Below, piece after piece: positions 44,277 to 53,932 of a stretch of 64,000 nucleotides of DNA. The notes below the pieces were generated by a model. It saw nothing but the letters and a program-made list of their open reading frames with translations, was not told the origin of the DNA and ran no database searches. The DNA is taken from NCBI GenBank assembly GCA_902576815.1, contig CACGWQ010000004.1, forward strand, positions 22,798 through 86,797, read 5' to 3'. A program made the translations under genes and the position numbers. The stretch is from an uncultured Pelagibacteraceae bacterium. Lineage in GTDB: Bacteria; Pseudomonadota; Alphaproteobacteria; Pelagibacterales; Pelagibacteraceae. Positions within the stretch are counted from its first letter, which is position 1; every line of letters starts with the position of its first letter.

Positions 44277-45832
44277 TGATTAAAATGTCTAGTTTTTGAA
44301 AAAACTAATATAGTATTAGTTTTGTTAGCAAACTTGATCACTTCTTTATCATTAATTGATCCATATGGTTGAATAATTGCCGTAACGCCTGCTTGAATTA
44401 ATGTTTCTATACCATCTACAAATGGAAAAAATGCATCTGAGGCAGCTAACAATTGATCGTTATTTTTTAATTTCTGAAACTTTCTCATTTTATCTATAGC
44501 AATTTTGCAACTATCCAATCTACTAGGTTGCCCAGATCCAATCCCAACAGTTTGGTAATCTTTTGTGATTACGACTGCATTAGATTTCACATTTCTACAT
44601 ACATTAAACGCAAAAATAAGTTTACTTAAAGTTTTATTATTAGGTTTTCTTTTTGAAACTACTTTAAAATCATTTTTCGAATATATTATGTTATCAGGAT
44701 CTTGTACTAAAATAGAATTAAATCTACTAGTAAAATTTAACTTAATATTTTCTTTCAAATTTGAAGAATCAATTAATCTTAAATTTTTTTTCTTTCTCAA
44801 AATTGTTAAGGATTTTTTATCAAAACCATTTGCTATTATTACTTCAAAAAAAATTTTTTTTATTTTTTTTGCTAAATTCGAGTTAATTTTAAAATTGCAC
44901 GACAATATACCTCCATATGCACTTATTGGATCACTCATTAATGCCTCATTAAAACATTTAATTTTGTTAGAATTAATTGACACTCCACAAGGATTCGCGT
45001 GTTTGATTATTGCTACACCCAGATTCTTCGGAAAAGACTTTGTAATACTTAAAGCAGCATAAAGATCATTGTAATTGTTGTAGCTGAGTTTTTTTCCATT
45101 TAATTGAAAAATTCTTCCTTCATTATCTTGATCATAAATAGCTGCCTTTTGATGAGGATTTTCGCCATACCTTGGAATATCTCTCAACTTTCCAGAGAAA
45201 ATATTTTTTAAAGGAAATACATTTTTAACTTTTTCATTTATATAACCAAAAATTTTCGACTCATAATAGGCTGTTTCCATAAAAGCATCTGCTGCTAATT
45301 TTTCTCTAAAATCTAAAGTAGTTGATCCACTATTTTTTTTAATCTCGTTAACAAATTTTTCATACTGTTTTGAGCTACTTATTACCACAACATCTTTATA
45401 GTTTTTAGCCGCCGACCTAATCATTGTAGGTCCTCCTATGTCAATATTTTCTATAATTTCTTCATGTTTGGAATTTCTTTTCAAAGTATTTTCAAATGGA
45501 TAAAAGTTCACAATAACTAAATCAATATTACTGTAATCATATAACTTCATTTGTTTTTGATGTTTTGAATTATTTCTAACATTAAGAATGCCAGCATGAA
45601 TTTTAGGATGCAAAGTTTTAACTCTACCATCTAATATTTCATTCACGTTGGTAAACTTTGAAACTTCTATGCACTTATAACCCAATCTTTTAATAGCTTT
45701 ATATGTTCCACCAGAACTAATAATACTAACTTTAAATTGTTCTAAATATTTTAATATTAACTTTAAATTCGATTTATCTGATAAAGAAATCAAAGCAGTA
45801 TTAATTTTTATTATATTTTTTCGAATTCCCAT
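44273..45832 (-). CDS. purH: Bifunctional AICAR transformylase / IMP cyclohydrolase
   Basis: This 519-aa enzyme carries out the last two steps of IMP synthesis. The N-terminal IMPCH (MGS-like) domain has LISLSDKSNL and ISSGGTYKAI. The AICARFT domain has the catalytic KHANPCGV and SDAFFPFVDGIE near the C-terminus, ending in RHFNH as is usual. It overlaps the heparinase-family gene by 22 nt, a common alphaproteobacterial neighbourhood. Confidence 0.97.
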   Translation of the reverse strand: MGIRKNIIKINTALISLSDKSNLKLILKYLEQFKVSIISSGGTYKAIKRLGYKCIEVSKFTNVNEILDGRVKTLHPKIHAGILNVRNNSKHQKQMKLYDYSNIDLVIVNFYPFENTLKRNSKHEEIIENIDIGGPTMIRSAAKNYKDVVVISSSKQYEKFVNEIKKNSGSTTLDFREKLAADAFMETAYYESKIFGYINEKVKNVFPLKNIFSGKLRDIPRYGENPHQKAAIYDQDNEGRIFQLNGKKLSYNNYNDLYAALSITKSFPKNLGVAIIKHANPCGVSINSNKIKCFNEALMSDPISAYGGILSCNFKINSNLAKKIKKIFFEVIIANGFDKKSLTILRKKKNLRLIDSSNLKENIKLNFTSRFNSILVQDPDNIIYSKNDFKVVSKRKPNNKTLSKLIFAFNVCRNVKSNAVVITKDYQTVGIGSGQPSRLDSCKIAIDKMRKFQKLKNNDQLLAASDAFFPFVDGIETLIQAGVTAIIQPYGSINDKEVIKFANKTNTILVFSKTRHFNH

Positions 45833-47433
45833 TTTATTTCCTGAACATCATTGTTTATATTGCCCGAAATGCATATATTTTGATTTTCATTAGATAAATT
45901 TTTATTACCAAAATACACCCCACTTTCTATATTAATAATCTCACAATTTGTCATAAATCTCCATCCAGAGTTTTCTATCTCTATTAATATTATTTTACCA
46001 TCTAATGTCTTTACTATTTTAACTCCTGGCAAAAAGTGGAATCTTATATCAAATTTTTTTGAAGATACTTCTCTTTTTTTTATTAGTTTATCTTTCCCGA
46101 AAAGTTTGTTTTCTGCAACTAGTAGCTCAACTGATCTTTGATGAATAATTCCAAATCTTTTTAAATATCCATCATGAGATGCTTTAATCAAGCAATAATT
46201 TTTTTCATTAACAACTTCTTTATCTAAAATATTGAGTCCATTCTCAATTTTTTTATAATTTAAAGATTTTTTTTCAAATGAACAACTTGAGTGATTATCT
46301 ACTACCAACGTAGACTGAGCTGCTGTAGACTTTGAAATTAAGTTAAATTTATCCTTATAATTTTGAAAATACCCTGAATTAGAAACTAATTTTATACCTT
46401 TATAAATAAATTCGAAAGACAAGGCTCCACTTTGGTAATTATTTGAAAATTTTCTAGATGGGGATGGACCAATATCCATTGCCAAAATTGATGCCTTTTT
46501 TTTTAATATTGCATAACCTCCAACTTCGCTATCTGTATTTTCAAATTTATATCTATGCATAGAGAGATATTTATTAAATTCTGAAGATGAAATCTGATGG
46601 TTTCCATTAAATAACAAACTTTTTTCTATATCACTAAAAATAGAGTAAGATTTTCCAAGGTAAAATATTGCCTCATCCAGGTACTCAGGTATTTCATTTA
46701 AAGATTCTTTCAACAATTCTCTTATCAAAACAAAATATTTTAAGTAAAAATTTAACTGTCTAATACTTCTTGTTTTAGGAAAAAAATCTTTATCAAAAGA
46801 GGATTGTATTATTTTTTTTAAAAGTAATAGACCAAAATTTAGAAATCTTGTGTTTTTATAAGATAGACCAGTAATAGTTATTGCTGTACAACCTAATAAT
46901 TTATCGTCAACAGAGATAGATCTTTTTATTTCATTTATTAAATGATTAACTTGTTTATTTATAGATAGATTAAATTTATTTTTATAAGAAATATCACTTT
47001 CATCATAGACAATATTGCTGTTAGATATCCATGAAATAATTCTTTTTGATAACACATCTACTTGCCAATTTTTGAAATTATAAGTTTTATTAATATCGAT
47101 CCATTTTTCCACAATAGATTGAGTAACAAAATTTGAGGATTTTAAGTCGATACTAAATAGCCAAAAAAAGTTGTTCAGTTTATTATGAATTTTGTTTGAT
47201 ACTTCTTTATTCCAAATATTGTCTTTGTCTAAATCTTCTATTTTTATTTTTTTTTTTTCATATTTAATTAGGCAACTCAAAATACTTAAACTTGGTTTGT
47301 ATTTAATATTACTAATTTCTAATTTTGATATTTTATTATTATAAAATGATGATCTTAAATAAATATTTCTAATATGAGTTGATAATGAGAAAAAAAATTC
47401 ATTTATAAAATTTAAAGAATTTCTTAAATTCAT
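45811..47433 (-). CDS. Heparinase II/III family protein
   Basis: This 540-aa protein has an N-terminal alpha-helical toroid region and a C-terminal heparinase II/III-like beta-sandwich. Segments such as YLSMHRYKFENTDSEVGGYAILKKKASILAMDIGPSPS, FNLISKSTAAQSTLVVD and YLKRFGIIHQRSVELLVAE fit the alphaproteobacterial group found beside purH and rpe. No signal peptide is seen. The conserved location in bacteria that do not grow on heparin suggests an envelope or glycan role, which is inference. Confidence 0.8.
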   Translation of the reverse strand: MNLRNSLNFINEFFFSLSTHIRNIYLRSSFYNNKISKLEISNIKYKPSLSILSCLIKYEKKKIKIEDLDKDNIWNKEVSNKIHNKLNNFFWLFSIDLKSSNFVTQSIVEKWIDINKTYNFKNWQVDVLSKRIISWISNSNIVYDESDISYKNKFNLSINKQVNHLINEIKRSISVDDKLLGCTAITITGLSYKNTRFLNFGLLLLKKIIQSSFDKDFFPKTRSIRQLNFYLKYFVLIRELLKESLNEIPEYLDEAIFYLGKSYSIFSDIEKSLLFNGNHQISSSEFNKYLSMHRYKFENTDSEVGGYAILKKKASILAMDIGPSPSRKFSNNYQSGALSFEFIYKGIKLVSNSGYFQNYKDKFNLISKSTAAQSTLVVDNHSSCSFEKKSLNYKKIENGLNILDKEVVNEKNYCLIKASHDGYLKRFGIIHQRSVELLVAENKLFGKDKLIKKREVSSKKFDIRFHFLPGVKIVKTLDGKIILIEIENSGWRFMTNCEIINIESGVYFGNKNLSNENQNICISGNINNDVQEIKWEFEKI

Positions 47434-47435
47434 TA

Positions 47436-48095
47436 TTACATTGATCTAAGCTGACTTATATTATTTTTTATATCACCATCATTTTCTTTAAATATTGTTG
47501 TTCCTGAAACTAATATATTAGCCCCTGCTTTTATAATATCTTTTGAATTTGAAAAGTTTACTCCACCATCAACCTCAATATGAAAGTTTAAATTTTTTTC
47601 AATCCTAATTTTATTTAATTTCTCTATTTTTTTTATTGTATCAGGAATAAATTTTTGGCCGCCAAAACCAGGATACACACTCATCACCAAAACTAAATCT
47701 ATTCTATCAAGATGATTTTTTATTAAATCTATTTTTGAATTTGGATTTAGTGAAATTCCAACTTTTTTTTTTAAATTTTTTATCAAATTAATCGATTCGA
47801 CCAGATTTTGAGTTGCTTCTGGGTGTATTGTTATTATGTCAGAACCTGCATCAGCAAAATTTTTAATATATTTATGCACTGGCGATATCATCAAGTGCAC
47901 ATCAAAAGGTAAACTTGTATATTTTCTTAAAGTTTTAATTACTGGTGGTCCAATAGTGATATTTGGCACAAAGTGTCCATCCATCACATCGACATGAATT
48001 AAATCAGCACCACCATTTTCTAATTTCTTAATTTCATTACCAAGTTGGCTAAAATCTGCTGAAAGTATAGAGGGTGAAATTTGTATTTTTTTCAT
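47436..48095 (-). CDS. rpe: Ribulose-phosphate 3-epimerase
   Basis: This 219-aa TIM barrel interconverts ribulose-5-P and xylulose-5-P. ISPSILSADFSQLGNEI, DLIHVDVMDGHFVPNITIGP with metal-binding residues, FDVHLMI, VLVMSVYPGFGGQKF and IEVDGGVNF are all present. It is 2 bp upstream of the heparinase-family gene on the same strand, giving rpe-hepII/III-purH. Confidence 0.96.
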   Translation of the reverse strand: MKKIQISPSILSADFSQLGNEIKKLENGGADLIHVDVMDGHFVPNITIGPPVIKTLRKYTSLPFDVHLMISPVHKYIKNFADAGSDIITIHPEATQNLVESINLIKNLKKKVGISLNPNSKIDLIKNHLDRIDLVLVMSVYPGFGGQKFIPDTIKKIEKLNKIRIEKNLNFHIEVDGGVNFSNSKDIIKAGANILVSGTTIFKENDGDIKNNISQLRSM

Positions 48096-48142
48096 TAATA
48101 ATTAAAAACTAGTAGTATCAATTTTTAATTAGATTTGAATTA

Positions 48143-48478
48143 TTATTTACCAAAAACTTTATAAATTTCAGTTGCTATTTCACTTTCCAATGGAAATGAC
48201 AACATTCCCATTACAGAATAACCCATTAAATAAGGCATTAAGTAAAATCTAAACATGTAAAAGAACCATGCAACATACAAAGGCACTAGAGGTCCAATTA
48301 TAAAACTTGGAGTTATAAATTTAAAAACTTTTATTATTGGGTTTGTATATTTTACAAAAACCTTCATAAAAAAAAATTCTGAGTCTTCTTTTTGGAATAT
48401 ATTCATTGCAGATCTTCCAATCAAAGTCCACATGATGATACCTAGAATATAATCTATAACTAAAATATATATTGGCAT
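48143..48478 (-). CDS. Small membrane protein, possibly YggT-like
   Basis: This 111-aa protein has three hydrophobic segments (residues about 3-25, 50-72 and 75-100). The N-terminal YILVIDYILGIIMWTLIGRSAMNIF and the KYTNPIIKVFKFITPSFI segment recall YggT proteins, which have NPIIRPIRRxxP. No confident family call can be made. It lies after the symporter gene on the same strand, separated by a GC-rich hairpin. Confidence 0.55.
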   Translation of the reverse strand: MPIYILVIDYILGIIMWTLIGRSAMNIFQKEDSEFFFMKVFVKYTNPIIKVFKFITPSFIIGPLVPLYVAWFFYMFRFYLMPYLMGYSVMGMLSFPLESEIATEIYKVFGK

Positions 48479-48491
48479 TTACTGAAGAGAT

Positions 48492-48510
48492 GGGGGCGAA
48501 TATCGCCCCC
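48492..48510 (-). terminator. GC-rich hairpin after the symporter gene
   Basis: GGGGGCGA pairs perfectly with TCGCCCCC around a 3-nt loop. It lies 13 nt past the symporter stop on the minus strand. The T-run is on the 5' side in that direction, so intrinsic termination would be weak; it may stabilise the 3' end or partially attenuate the next gene. Confidence 0.65.
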
Positions 48511-48523
48511 AAAAAAGGTTAAT

Positions 48524-50362
48524 TTAGTGTTGCTTACCAAGTATAGTCTTACCTGACGGAACACGAACTTCATCTACCATTTGCTGTGTAGCTTTATCTG
48601 GCTCTTCGGTCATTAAACTTACTACAACCATCACAACTAAACAGACCGACGCTCCAATTATACCAAAACGTAAATGGTCAATACCTAACCAAGGTGCATT
48701 ACCCATAAACTTAGGATACACATAAATTAGATAAGCTGTTCCTGATGCAAGACCTGCTATCATACCTGCTATTGCTCCTTGTCTTGTTGCTCTCTTCCAC
48801 CATACACCAAGTATTAATGGGAAGAACAATCCTGACATTGCAAAGTCAAATGCCCAAGCAACTGCACCAAGGATACTAGTGATCCTCATCGACGCAATGT
48901 ATGCTCCAGCAGCACCAATAACTATTAGAAGTGCTCTAGCAACTAATAATCTTTTTCTTACATCCGCTTTTGGATCAATGATTTTGTAATAGATATCATG
49001 TGATAAAGCGTTTGCGATAGCAAGAATTAGACCATCAGCAGTTGACATTGCAGCAGCCATTCCTCCTGCAGCAACTAGTCCAGAGATTACGTATGGTAAT
49101 CCAGCAACTTCAGGAGTTGCTAATACAACTACGTCACCTCTCATAAACCATTCATTTAACTGAAGAATACCATCTCCGTTAAAATCTGCTATGAAGGCTT
49201 GTTTTACATTAATCCAAGCATTTACCCACTCAATTTGCATAATTTCAGCAATTGGTTTTCCAATAATACCTGTTGGTAAATTTGGATCTATAAGTGAGAT
49301 TTTGGATAATGTTGCAAGCATTGGCGCTGAAGTATAAAGCAATGCAATAAAGAATAGTGACCATGCCACTGATTTTCTTGCAGCTTTAACACTTGGAGTA
49401 GTGAAGTATCTCATTAAAATGTGCGGTAAAGAAGCTGTTCCTACCATCATACATAGTGCTAATGAAATAAACTTCCATGCAGCCATTCCACCTTCTGGCA
49501 CACCTGCGTGTGATACAGCGATAGATTTTAGACCACCTGGTACACCTGCAGCTTTGACGTCTGCAGCAGCGTTTTTAACTAATCCAAATTGTGACTCAAG
49601 TGCACCTAATCTAGCTACTTCCTCACCTAGCATAAAGTGTGGAAAGAAACCAAATCCTGATTTATTACTAATCCAGAATACTGGAATTAAGTAAGCAATA
49701 ATCAATACTATGTATTGTGCAACCTGTGTCCAAGTTACCGCTCTCATTCCGCCTAGCATTGAACAAAGTAAAATACTTACTAGTCCAACCCAAACTCCTA
49801 ATTCAAATGGAATACTTAGTGCTCTTGATGCGATTGTTCCTGTTGCGTTAATTTGAGCCGTTACATAAGTGAAAGAAGCCAATGTTAAAACAACTACAGC
49901 ACAGAATCTTGCAAAGTTTCCGCCGTATCTTGTTCCAATGAAATCTGGCACAGTATAACATCCAAATTTTCTTAAGTATGGTGCTAAAAGTGATGATACT
50001 AAAACGTATCCCCCAGTCCATCCGACTAAGAAAGCCATATAAGTATAACCACCAAAGTAAATACCACCAGCCATTGCAACGAATGATGCACCTGACATCC
50101 AGTCAGCTGCAGTTGCCATTCCGTTAAATACTGTTGGCACTTGTCTTCCAGCAACATAATAAGCATCAACCTGAACAGTTCTAGATAAATACCCGATTAA
50201 GGCATATATACAAACTGTAAAGGCGACAAACAAAATACCAATTGTTTTAGCGGTCATACCTGCTTGCTCCGCTATCGCCATCAATATGATGAATACAATG
50301 AAGCCCCCAGTATATGTCCCGTAAATTTTTGGTAGGTTGTCAATAAAATTGCCTTTAAACAT
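48524..50362 (-). CDS. Sodium:solute symporter, ActP/VC_2705-type large subunit
   Basis: This 612-aa SSS-family permease has 13-14 predicted membrane helices. The segment VDAYYVAGRQVPTVFNGMATAADWMSGASF and the later SGLVAAGGMAAAMSTADGLIL are typical of the group that pairs with a DUF4212 subunit. Base composition is less AT-rich than the average here, which suggests strong expression. Acetate or another short monocarboxylate is the probable substrate, since acs lies 1 kb away. The start overlaps the small-subunit stop (TAATG). Confidence 0.88.
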   Translation of the reverse strand: MFKGNFIDNLPKIYGTYTGGFIVFIILMAIAEQAGMTAKTIGILFVAFTVCIYALIGYLSRTVQVDAYYVAGRQVPTVFNGMATAADWMSGASFVAMAGGIYFGGYTYMAFLVGWTGGYVLVSSLLAPYLRKFGCYTVPDFIGTRYGGNFARFCAVVVLTLASFTYVTAQINATGTIASRALSIPFELGVWVGLVSILLCSMLGGMRAVTWTQVAQYIVLIIAYLIPVFWISNKSGFGFFPHFMLGEEVARLGALESQFGLVKNAAADVKAAGVPGGLKSIAVSHAGVPEGGMAAWKFISLALCMMVGTASLPHILMRYFTTPSVKAARKSVAWSLFFIALLYTSAPMLATLSKISLIDPNLPTGIIGKPIAEIMQIEWVNAWINVKQAFIADFNGDGILQLNEWFMRGDVVVLATPEVAGLPYVISGLVAAGGMAAAMSTADGLILAIANALSHDIYYKIIDPKADVRKRLLVARALLIVIGAAGAYIASMRITSILGAVAWAFDFAMSGLFFPLILGVWWKRATRQGAIAGMIAGLASGTAYLIYVYPKFMGNAPWLGIDHLRFGIIGASVCLVVMVVVSLMTEEPDKATQQMVDEVRVPSGKTILGKQH

Positions 50363-50619
50363 TAATCATCCTCCTTTTCGGTAAAACCAAACTCTTCATC
50401 GATTTTTTCCTGTCTATTTGCAAACCAAAAAATTAGGACCACAAATGCAATGATGGAACCTTGCGCACACATGTAATACGCTAATGGATATCCCATGAAA
50501 CTTGAAGTGTTTAGGTCAGAACCAAACATGAAGATCAGATAACCGAAAACAAACCAAATAATTAATGTAATAATCATCAATCCTTTGGTTTTTTCCCAGT
50601 GCTTTTCTTTGTTTGACAT
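50362..50619 (-). CDS. DUF4212 small subunit of the sodium:solute symporter
   Basis: This 85-aa protein has two membrane helices and the family start KEKHWEKTKGLMIITLIIWFVFGY, then MGYPLAYYMCAQGSIIAFVVLIFWFANRQEKIDEEFG. It always pairs with an SSS permease, as here with a 1-nt overlap. An SD-like GGGAGGA lies before the ATG. Confidence 0.92.
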   Translation of the reverse strand: MSNKEKHWEKTKGLMIITLIIWFVFGYLIFMFGSDLNTSSFMGYPLAYYMCAQGSIIAFVVLIFWFANRQEKIDEEFGFTEKEDD

Positions 50620-50730
50620 TATTTTAATCCTCCCTATAGGTTAAAGATATAATTCATACTCATTTAATGTGATAATTAAAGGGTAAAAAATGGCATATAT
50701 TTATAGTAAAAGTAGTAATATTGGTTCTAA

Positions 50731-51360
50731 ATGGGCATTAAATACAAATTAAAGCTCAAAGACTTGAAATTTGAGTATTTAAAGGAATATTTCATTCCAT
50801 TCTTAAAATATTTCAAAAAAACAAAAAAAATCGAAAATTATTCCGATTTAAAAGAATTCATTCAAAAAAAATCTGCATGGGTAAGCCAAGTAACTCTTTA
50901 CGGTTACCTTAAAACTAGGATGGGAGCAAAATATGTCCTAATGTTTGAGGATGAGATATTTTTAGGTTCAATTAATAAAGCTAAATGGAATATTTATTCA
51001 ACTGCATTACAGGATTTAACTTTTTATACGATCTCATTTTTAAAAAATATAAGAAATCAGCATGATACTGAAAAAGCAAATGAAATTTATTTTGAAATTT
51101 TAGATAATGAACTTCAAAAAAATGAAATGCCAAAAGACATACATGAAAACGCAAAAAAAAATTTTCTTGAAAGATATGAAAAAATTAATTGGAATGAATA
51201 TCACGATTCATTACCATTTAACAGAAGCGCCCTATCATTATATGAATGGTCTCCAATCGCTGAAGAATTAAAATCTTTAGACAAAAAAATAGTTTTGAAT
51301 TCTATGATCTTAAAATGGGACAATGTTAAAAAAGAATTTATTGAATTAATAAATTTTTAA
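50731..51360 (+). CDS. Conserved protein of unknown function between symporter and acs
   Basis: This 209-aa protein has no signal peptide or membrane helix. The most distinctive text is [30 protein letters not shown], then [14 protein letters not shown] and a helical middle. I recall similar proteins next to acetate uptake genes in other alphaproteobacteria but cannot name a domain. It starts with ATG at 50731, diverging from the symporter pair, and its stop shares TTAA with acs. Confidence 0.7.
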   Translation: MGIKYKLKLKDLKFEYLKEYFIPFLKYFKKTKKIENYSDLKEFIQKKSAWVSQVTLYGYLKTRMGAKYVLMFEDEIFLGSINKAKWNIYSTALQDLTFYTISFLKNIRNQHDTEKANEIYFEILDNELQKNEMPKDIHENAKKNFLERYEKINWNEYHDSLPFNRSALSLYEWSPIAEELKSLDKKIVLNSMILKWDNVKKEFIELINF

Positions 51361-53369
51361 GTATTTTTTCTATTTTCAACTAAACTTTTTACAACACTAG
51401 GATCTGCCAAGGTGGTTGTATCACCTAATTGATCATGTTCATTTGCTGCAATTTTTCTAAGTATTCTTCTCATAATTTTGCCCGATCTAGTCTTTGGAAG
51501 TCCAGGTGAAAATTGTATTAAATCTGGTGTTGCTATTGGACCAATTTGTTTTCTAACCCAAAGTTTTAAATCTCTCTCTAAATCTAAAGTCGACTTTTCT
51601 CCAACATTTAAAGTTACATAACAATATAAGCCATTACCTTTAATATCATGAGGATATCCAACTACAGCAGCTTCTGCTACTTTTGGATGAGCAACAAATG
51701 CACTTTCTATTTCAGCAGTTCCAAGGTTATGTCCTGAAACAATAATTACATCATCAACTCTTCCTGTGATCCAGTAATACCCATCCTTATCTCTTCTGCA
51801 CCCATCTCCTGTAAAATATTTTCCATCAAATTGAGAGAAGTAAGTATCAATAAATCTTTGGTGGTCTCCATAAACAGTTCGCATTTGACCTGGCCAAGAT
51901 TGTCCAATACATAAACGACCTTCAGCCTCACCTTTTAAAACTTTACCGTCTTTGTTAACTATCAATGGTTTGATCCCATAGAATGGTTTTGTTGCAGAAC
52001 CTGGTTTTAGGTTTATAGCTCCTGTTTGTGGACTAATTAATATTCCACCAGTTTCAGTTTGCCACCAGGTATCAACAATCGGACAATTAGAATCCCCAAC
52101 AGTTTTATAATACCATTCCCAGGCTTCCGGATTTATTGGTTCACCTACTGTTCCTAACAATTTTAGAGATTTTCTTGAAGTTTTTTTAACAGGCTTATCC
52201 CCCTCTCTCATTAAAGCTCTTATTGCTGTCGGAGCAGTATAAAAAATGTTAACTTTATACTTATCAACAATTTGCCACCACCTCGAACTGTCAGGATAAG
52301 TTGGAATTCCCTCGAACATTATTGTTGTTGCCCCATTTGATAATGGTCCATAAATAATATAACTATGACCAGTTACCCAACCAATATCAGCTGTACACCA
52401 ATAAATATCTTTAGGTTTATAATTGAATATATATTGATGGGTCATTGATGCATAAACCATATACCCGCCAGTTGTATGCATCACCCCTTTTGGTTTTCCT
52501 GTTGATCCTGAAGTATATAAAATAAATAAAGGGTCTTCTGCATTCATTTCTTCTGGCTCACACTTATTTGAAACTTTTTTTGTTAACTCGTGGTACCATA
52601 CATCTCTTCGTTCATCCCAATTTATTCTATTACCCGTTCTTTTGACCACTATACATTTTTTTACATTTGGACAATTTACTAAAGCTTCGTCTGCAATTGA
52701 TTTTAAAGGTATAATTTTTCCACCTCTTACTCCTTCATCGGCAGTAATTAAATAATCCGACTCACAATCATTTATTCTTCCAGAAATACTATCGGGAGAA
52801 AAGCCTCCAAATATTATTGAATGCACCGCACCTATTCTTGCACAAGCTAACATAGTGTATGCAAGTTCTGGTATCATAGTTAAATAAATTGTAACTCTGT
52901 CCCCTTTTTTAACTCCTAATTCTTTAAGTCCATTTGCAGCTTTAGAAACTTCTTTGTGTAATTCTTTATAAGAAATTTTCTTTTGAACTTTTGGATCATC
53001 ACCAACCCAAATTATAGCAGTCTTATCTTTATTCTTTTTTAAATGTCTATCAATACAATTTGCCGATGCATTAAGAGTACCATCGTAAAACCATTTTATC
53101 TTAACATCCGATTTACTATATTTAACATCTTTAATTTTTGTATATGGTTTTATCCAATTAATTCTTCTTCCTTCTTTTTTCCAAAATCCATCATTATCTT
53201 TTATAGAAACTTTATATTTTTTTTCATATTGCGATTTATTTACGAGAGCTTTGCTAATCCAGTCTTTCTTTGTTCTATATATAAGTTCTTTTTCTTGCTT
53301 TGGAGCTGAAGACTTTGACTTAGTTTTTCTTTTTGTGATTATTTTTTTCTTTCTTTTTTTTTTTGGCAT
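51357..53369 (-). CDS. acs: Acetyl-CoA synthetase with polybasic N-terminal extension
   Basis: This 670-aa ANL-family ligase makes acetyl-CoA from acetate. The P-loop [16 protein letters not shown], the motif [11 protein letters not shown] and the C-terminal [14 protein letters not shown] with the acetylatable Lys are clear. The first ~30 residues ([19 protein letters not shown]...) are a poly-Lys/Arg extension absent from ordinary Acs; there is no in-frame alternative start before the conserved part. It lies 14 bp after the EVE-domain gene on the same strand and near a probable acetate symporter. Confidence 0.95.
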   Translation of the reverse strand: MPKKKRKKKIITKRKTKSKSSAPKQEKELIYRTKKDWISKALVNKSQYEKKYKVSIKDNDGFWKKEGRRINWIKPYTKIKDVKYSKSDVKIKWFYDGTLNASANCIDRHLKKNKDKTAIIWVGDDPKVQKKISYKELHKEVSKAANGLKELGVKKGDRVTIYLTMIPELAYTMLACARIGAVHSIIFGGFSPDSISGRINDCESDYLITADEGVRGGKIIPLKSIADEALVNCPNVKKCIVVKRTGNRINWDERRDVWYHELTKKVSNKCEPEEMNAEDPLFILYTSGSTGKPKGVMHTTGGYMVYASMTHQYIFNYKPKDIYWCTADIGWVTGHSYIIYGPLSNGATTIMFEGIPTYPDSSRWWQIVDKYKVNIFYTAPTAIRALMREGDKPVKKTSRKSLKLLGTVGEPINPEAWEWYYKTVGDSNCPIVDTWWQTETGGILISPQTGAINLKPGSATKPFYGIKPLIVNKDGKVLKGEAEGRLCIGQSWPGQMRTVYGDHQRFIDTYFSQFDGKYFTGDGCRRDKDGYYWITGRVDDVIIVSGHNLGTAEIESAFVAHPKVAEAAVVGYPHDIKGNGLYCYVTLNVGEKSTLDLERDLKLWVRKQIGPIATPDLIQFSPGLPKTRSGKIMRRILRKIAANEHDQLGDTTTLADPSVVKSLVENRKNT

Positions 53370-53383
53370 GTATTATAAATTTT

Positions 53384-53797
53384 CTAGATACTACTCATCT
53401 TCAAAATAATTTTCCAGCATTTAGTGTCTATTGGCATGACAGACAGCCTGCTTTGTTTTATTAGTGCAATATCTTTTAAATCTTTATTGTTTTTAATATT
53501 TTCAAGAGAAACTGGTGATTTTAGTTTGCTTTTATACTTAACTTTTACTGCCACAAATCGCTTCTCTTTATCTGTTGGGTCAATAAAAGCTGTTTTAATT
53601 ACTTCAACAATCCCAACGATTTCTTTACCAATATTTGAATGGTAAAAAAAACAAAGATCACCCTTCTCCATTTTTTTTAAATTATTTGCAGCTTGATAAT
53701 TTCTAACTCCATCCCAGTCAACACCTTTTGGACCAACCTTTAATTGTTGATCTATCGACCAAACATTAGGCTCTGATTTGAGTAACCAATAGCTCAT
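53384..53797 (-). CDS. EVE-domain protein
   Basis: This 137-aa protein matches EVE/YTH-like proteins: MSYWLLKSEPNVWSIDQ at the start, WDGVRNYQAANNLKKMEKGDLCFFYHSN, then IVGIVEVIKTAFIDPT. EVE domains bind modified bases in DNA or RNA. The track start at 53830 adds 11 unlikely residues; the ATG at 53797 gives the normal N-terminus. It probably shares a transcript with acs. Confidence 0.9.
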   Translation of the reverse strand: MSYWLLKSEPNVWSIDQQLKVGPKGVDWDGVRNYQAANNLKKMEKGDLCFFYHSNIGKEIVGIVEVIKTAFIDPTDKEKRFVAVKVKYKSKLKSPVSLENIKNNKDLKDIALIKQSRLSVMPIDTKCWKIILKMSSI

Positions 53798-53932
53798 AAG
53801 ATTAAGATTATAATACACATATATATACAAAGTTTAATTATTTATTTATTTTAGTTTGTCAAACCCCAAATTATCAAACAATTCAAACTACAATTTTAAA
53901 TATTTCTGATATTAATATTTATAAAATTGCTA

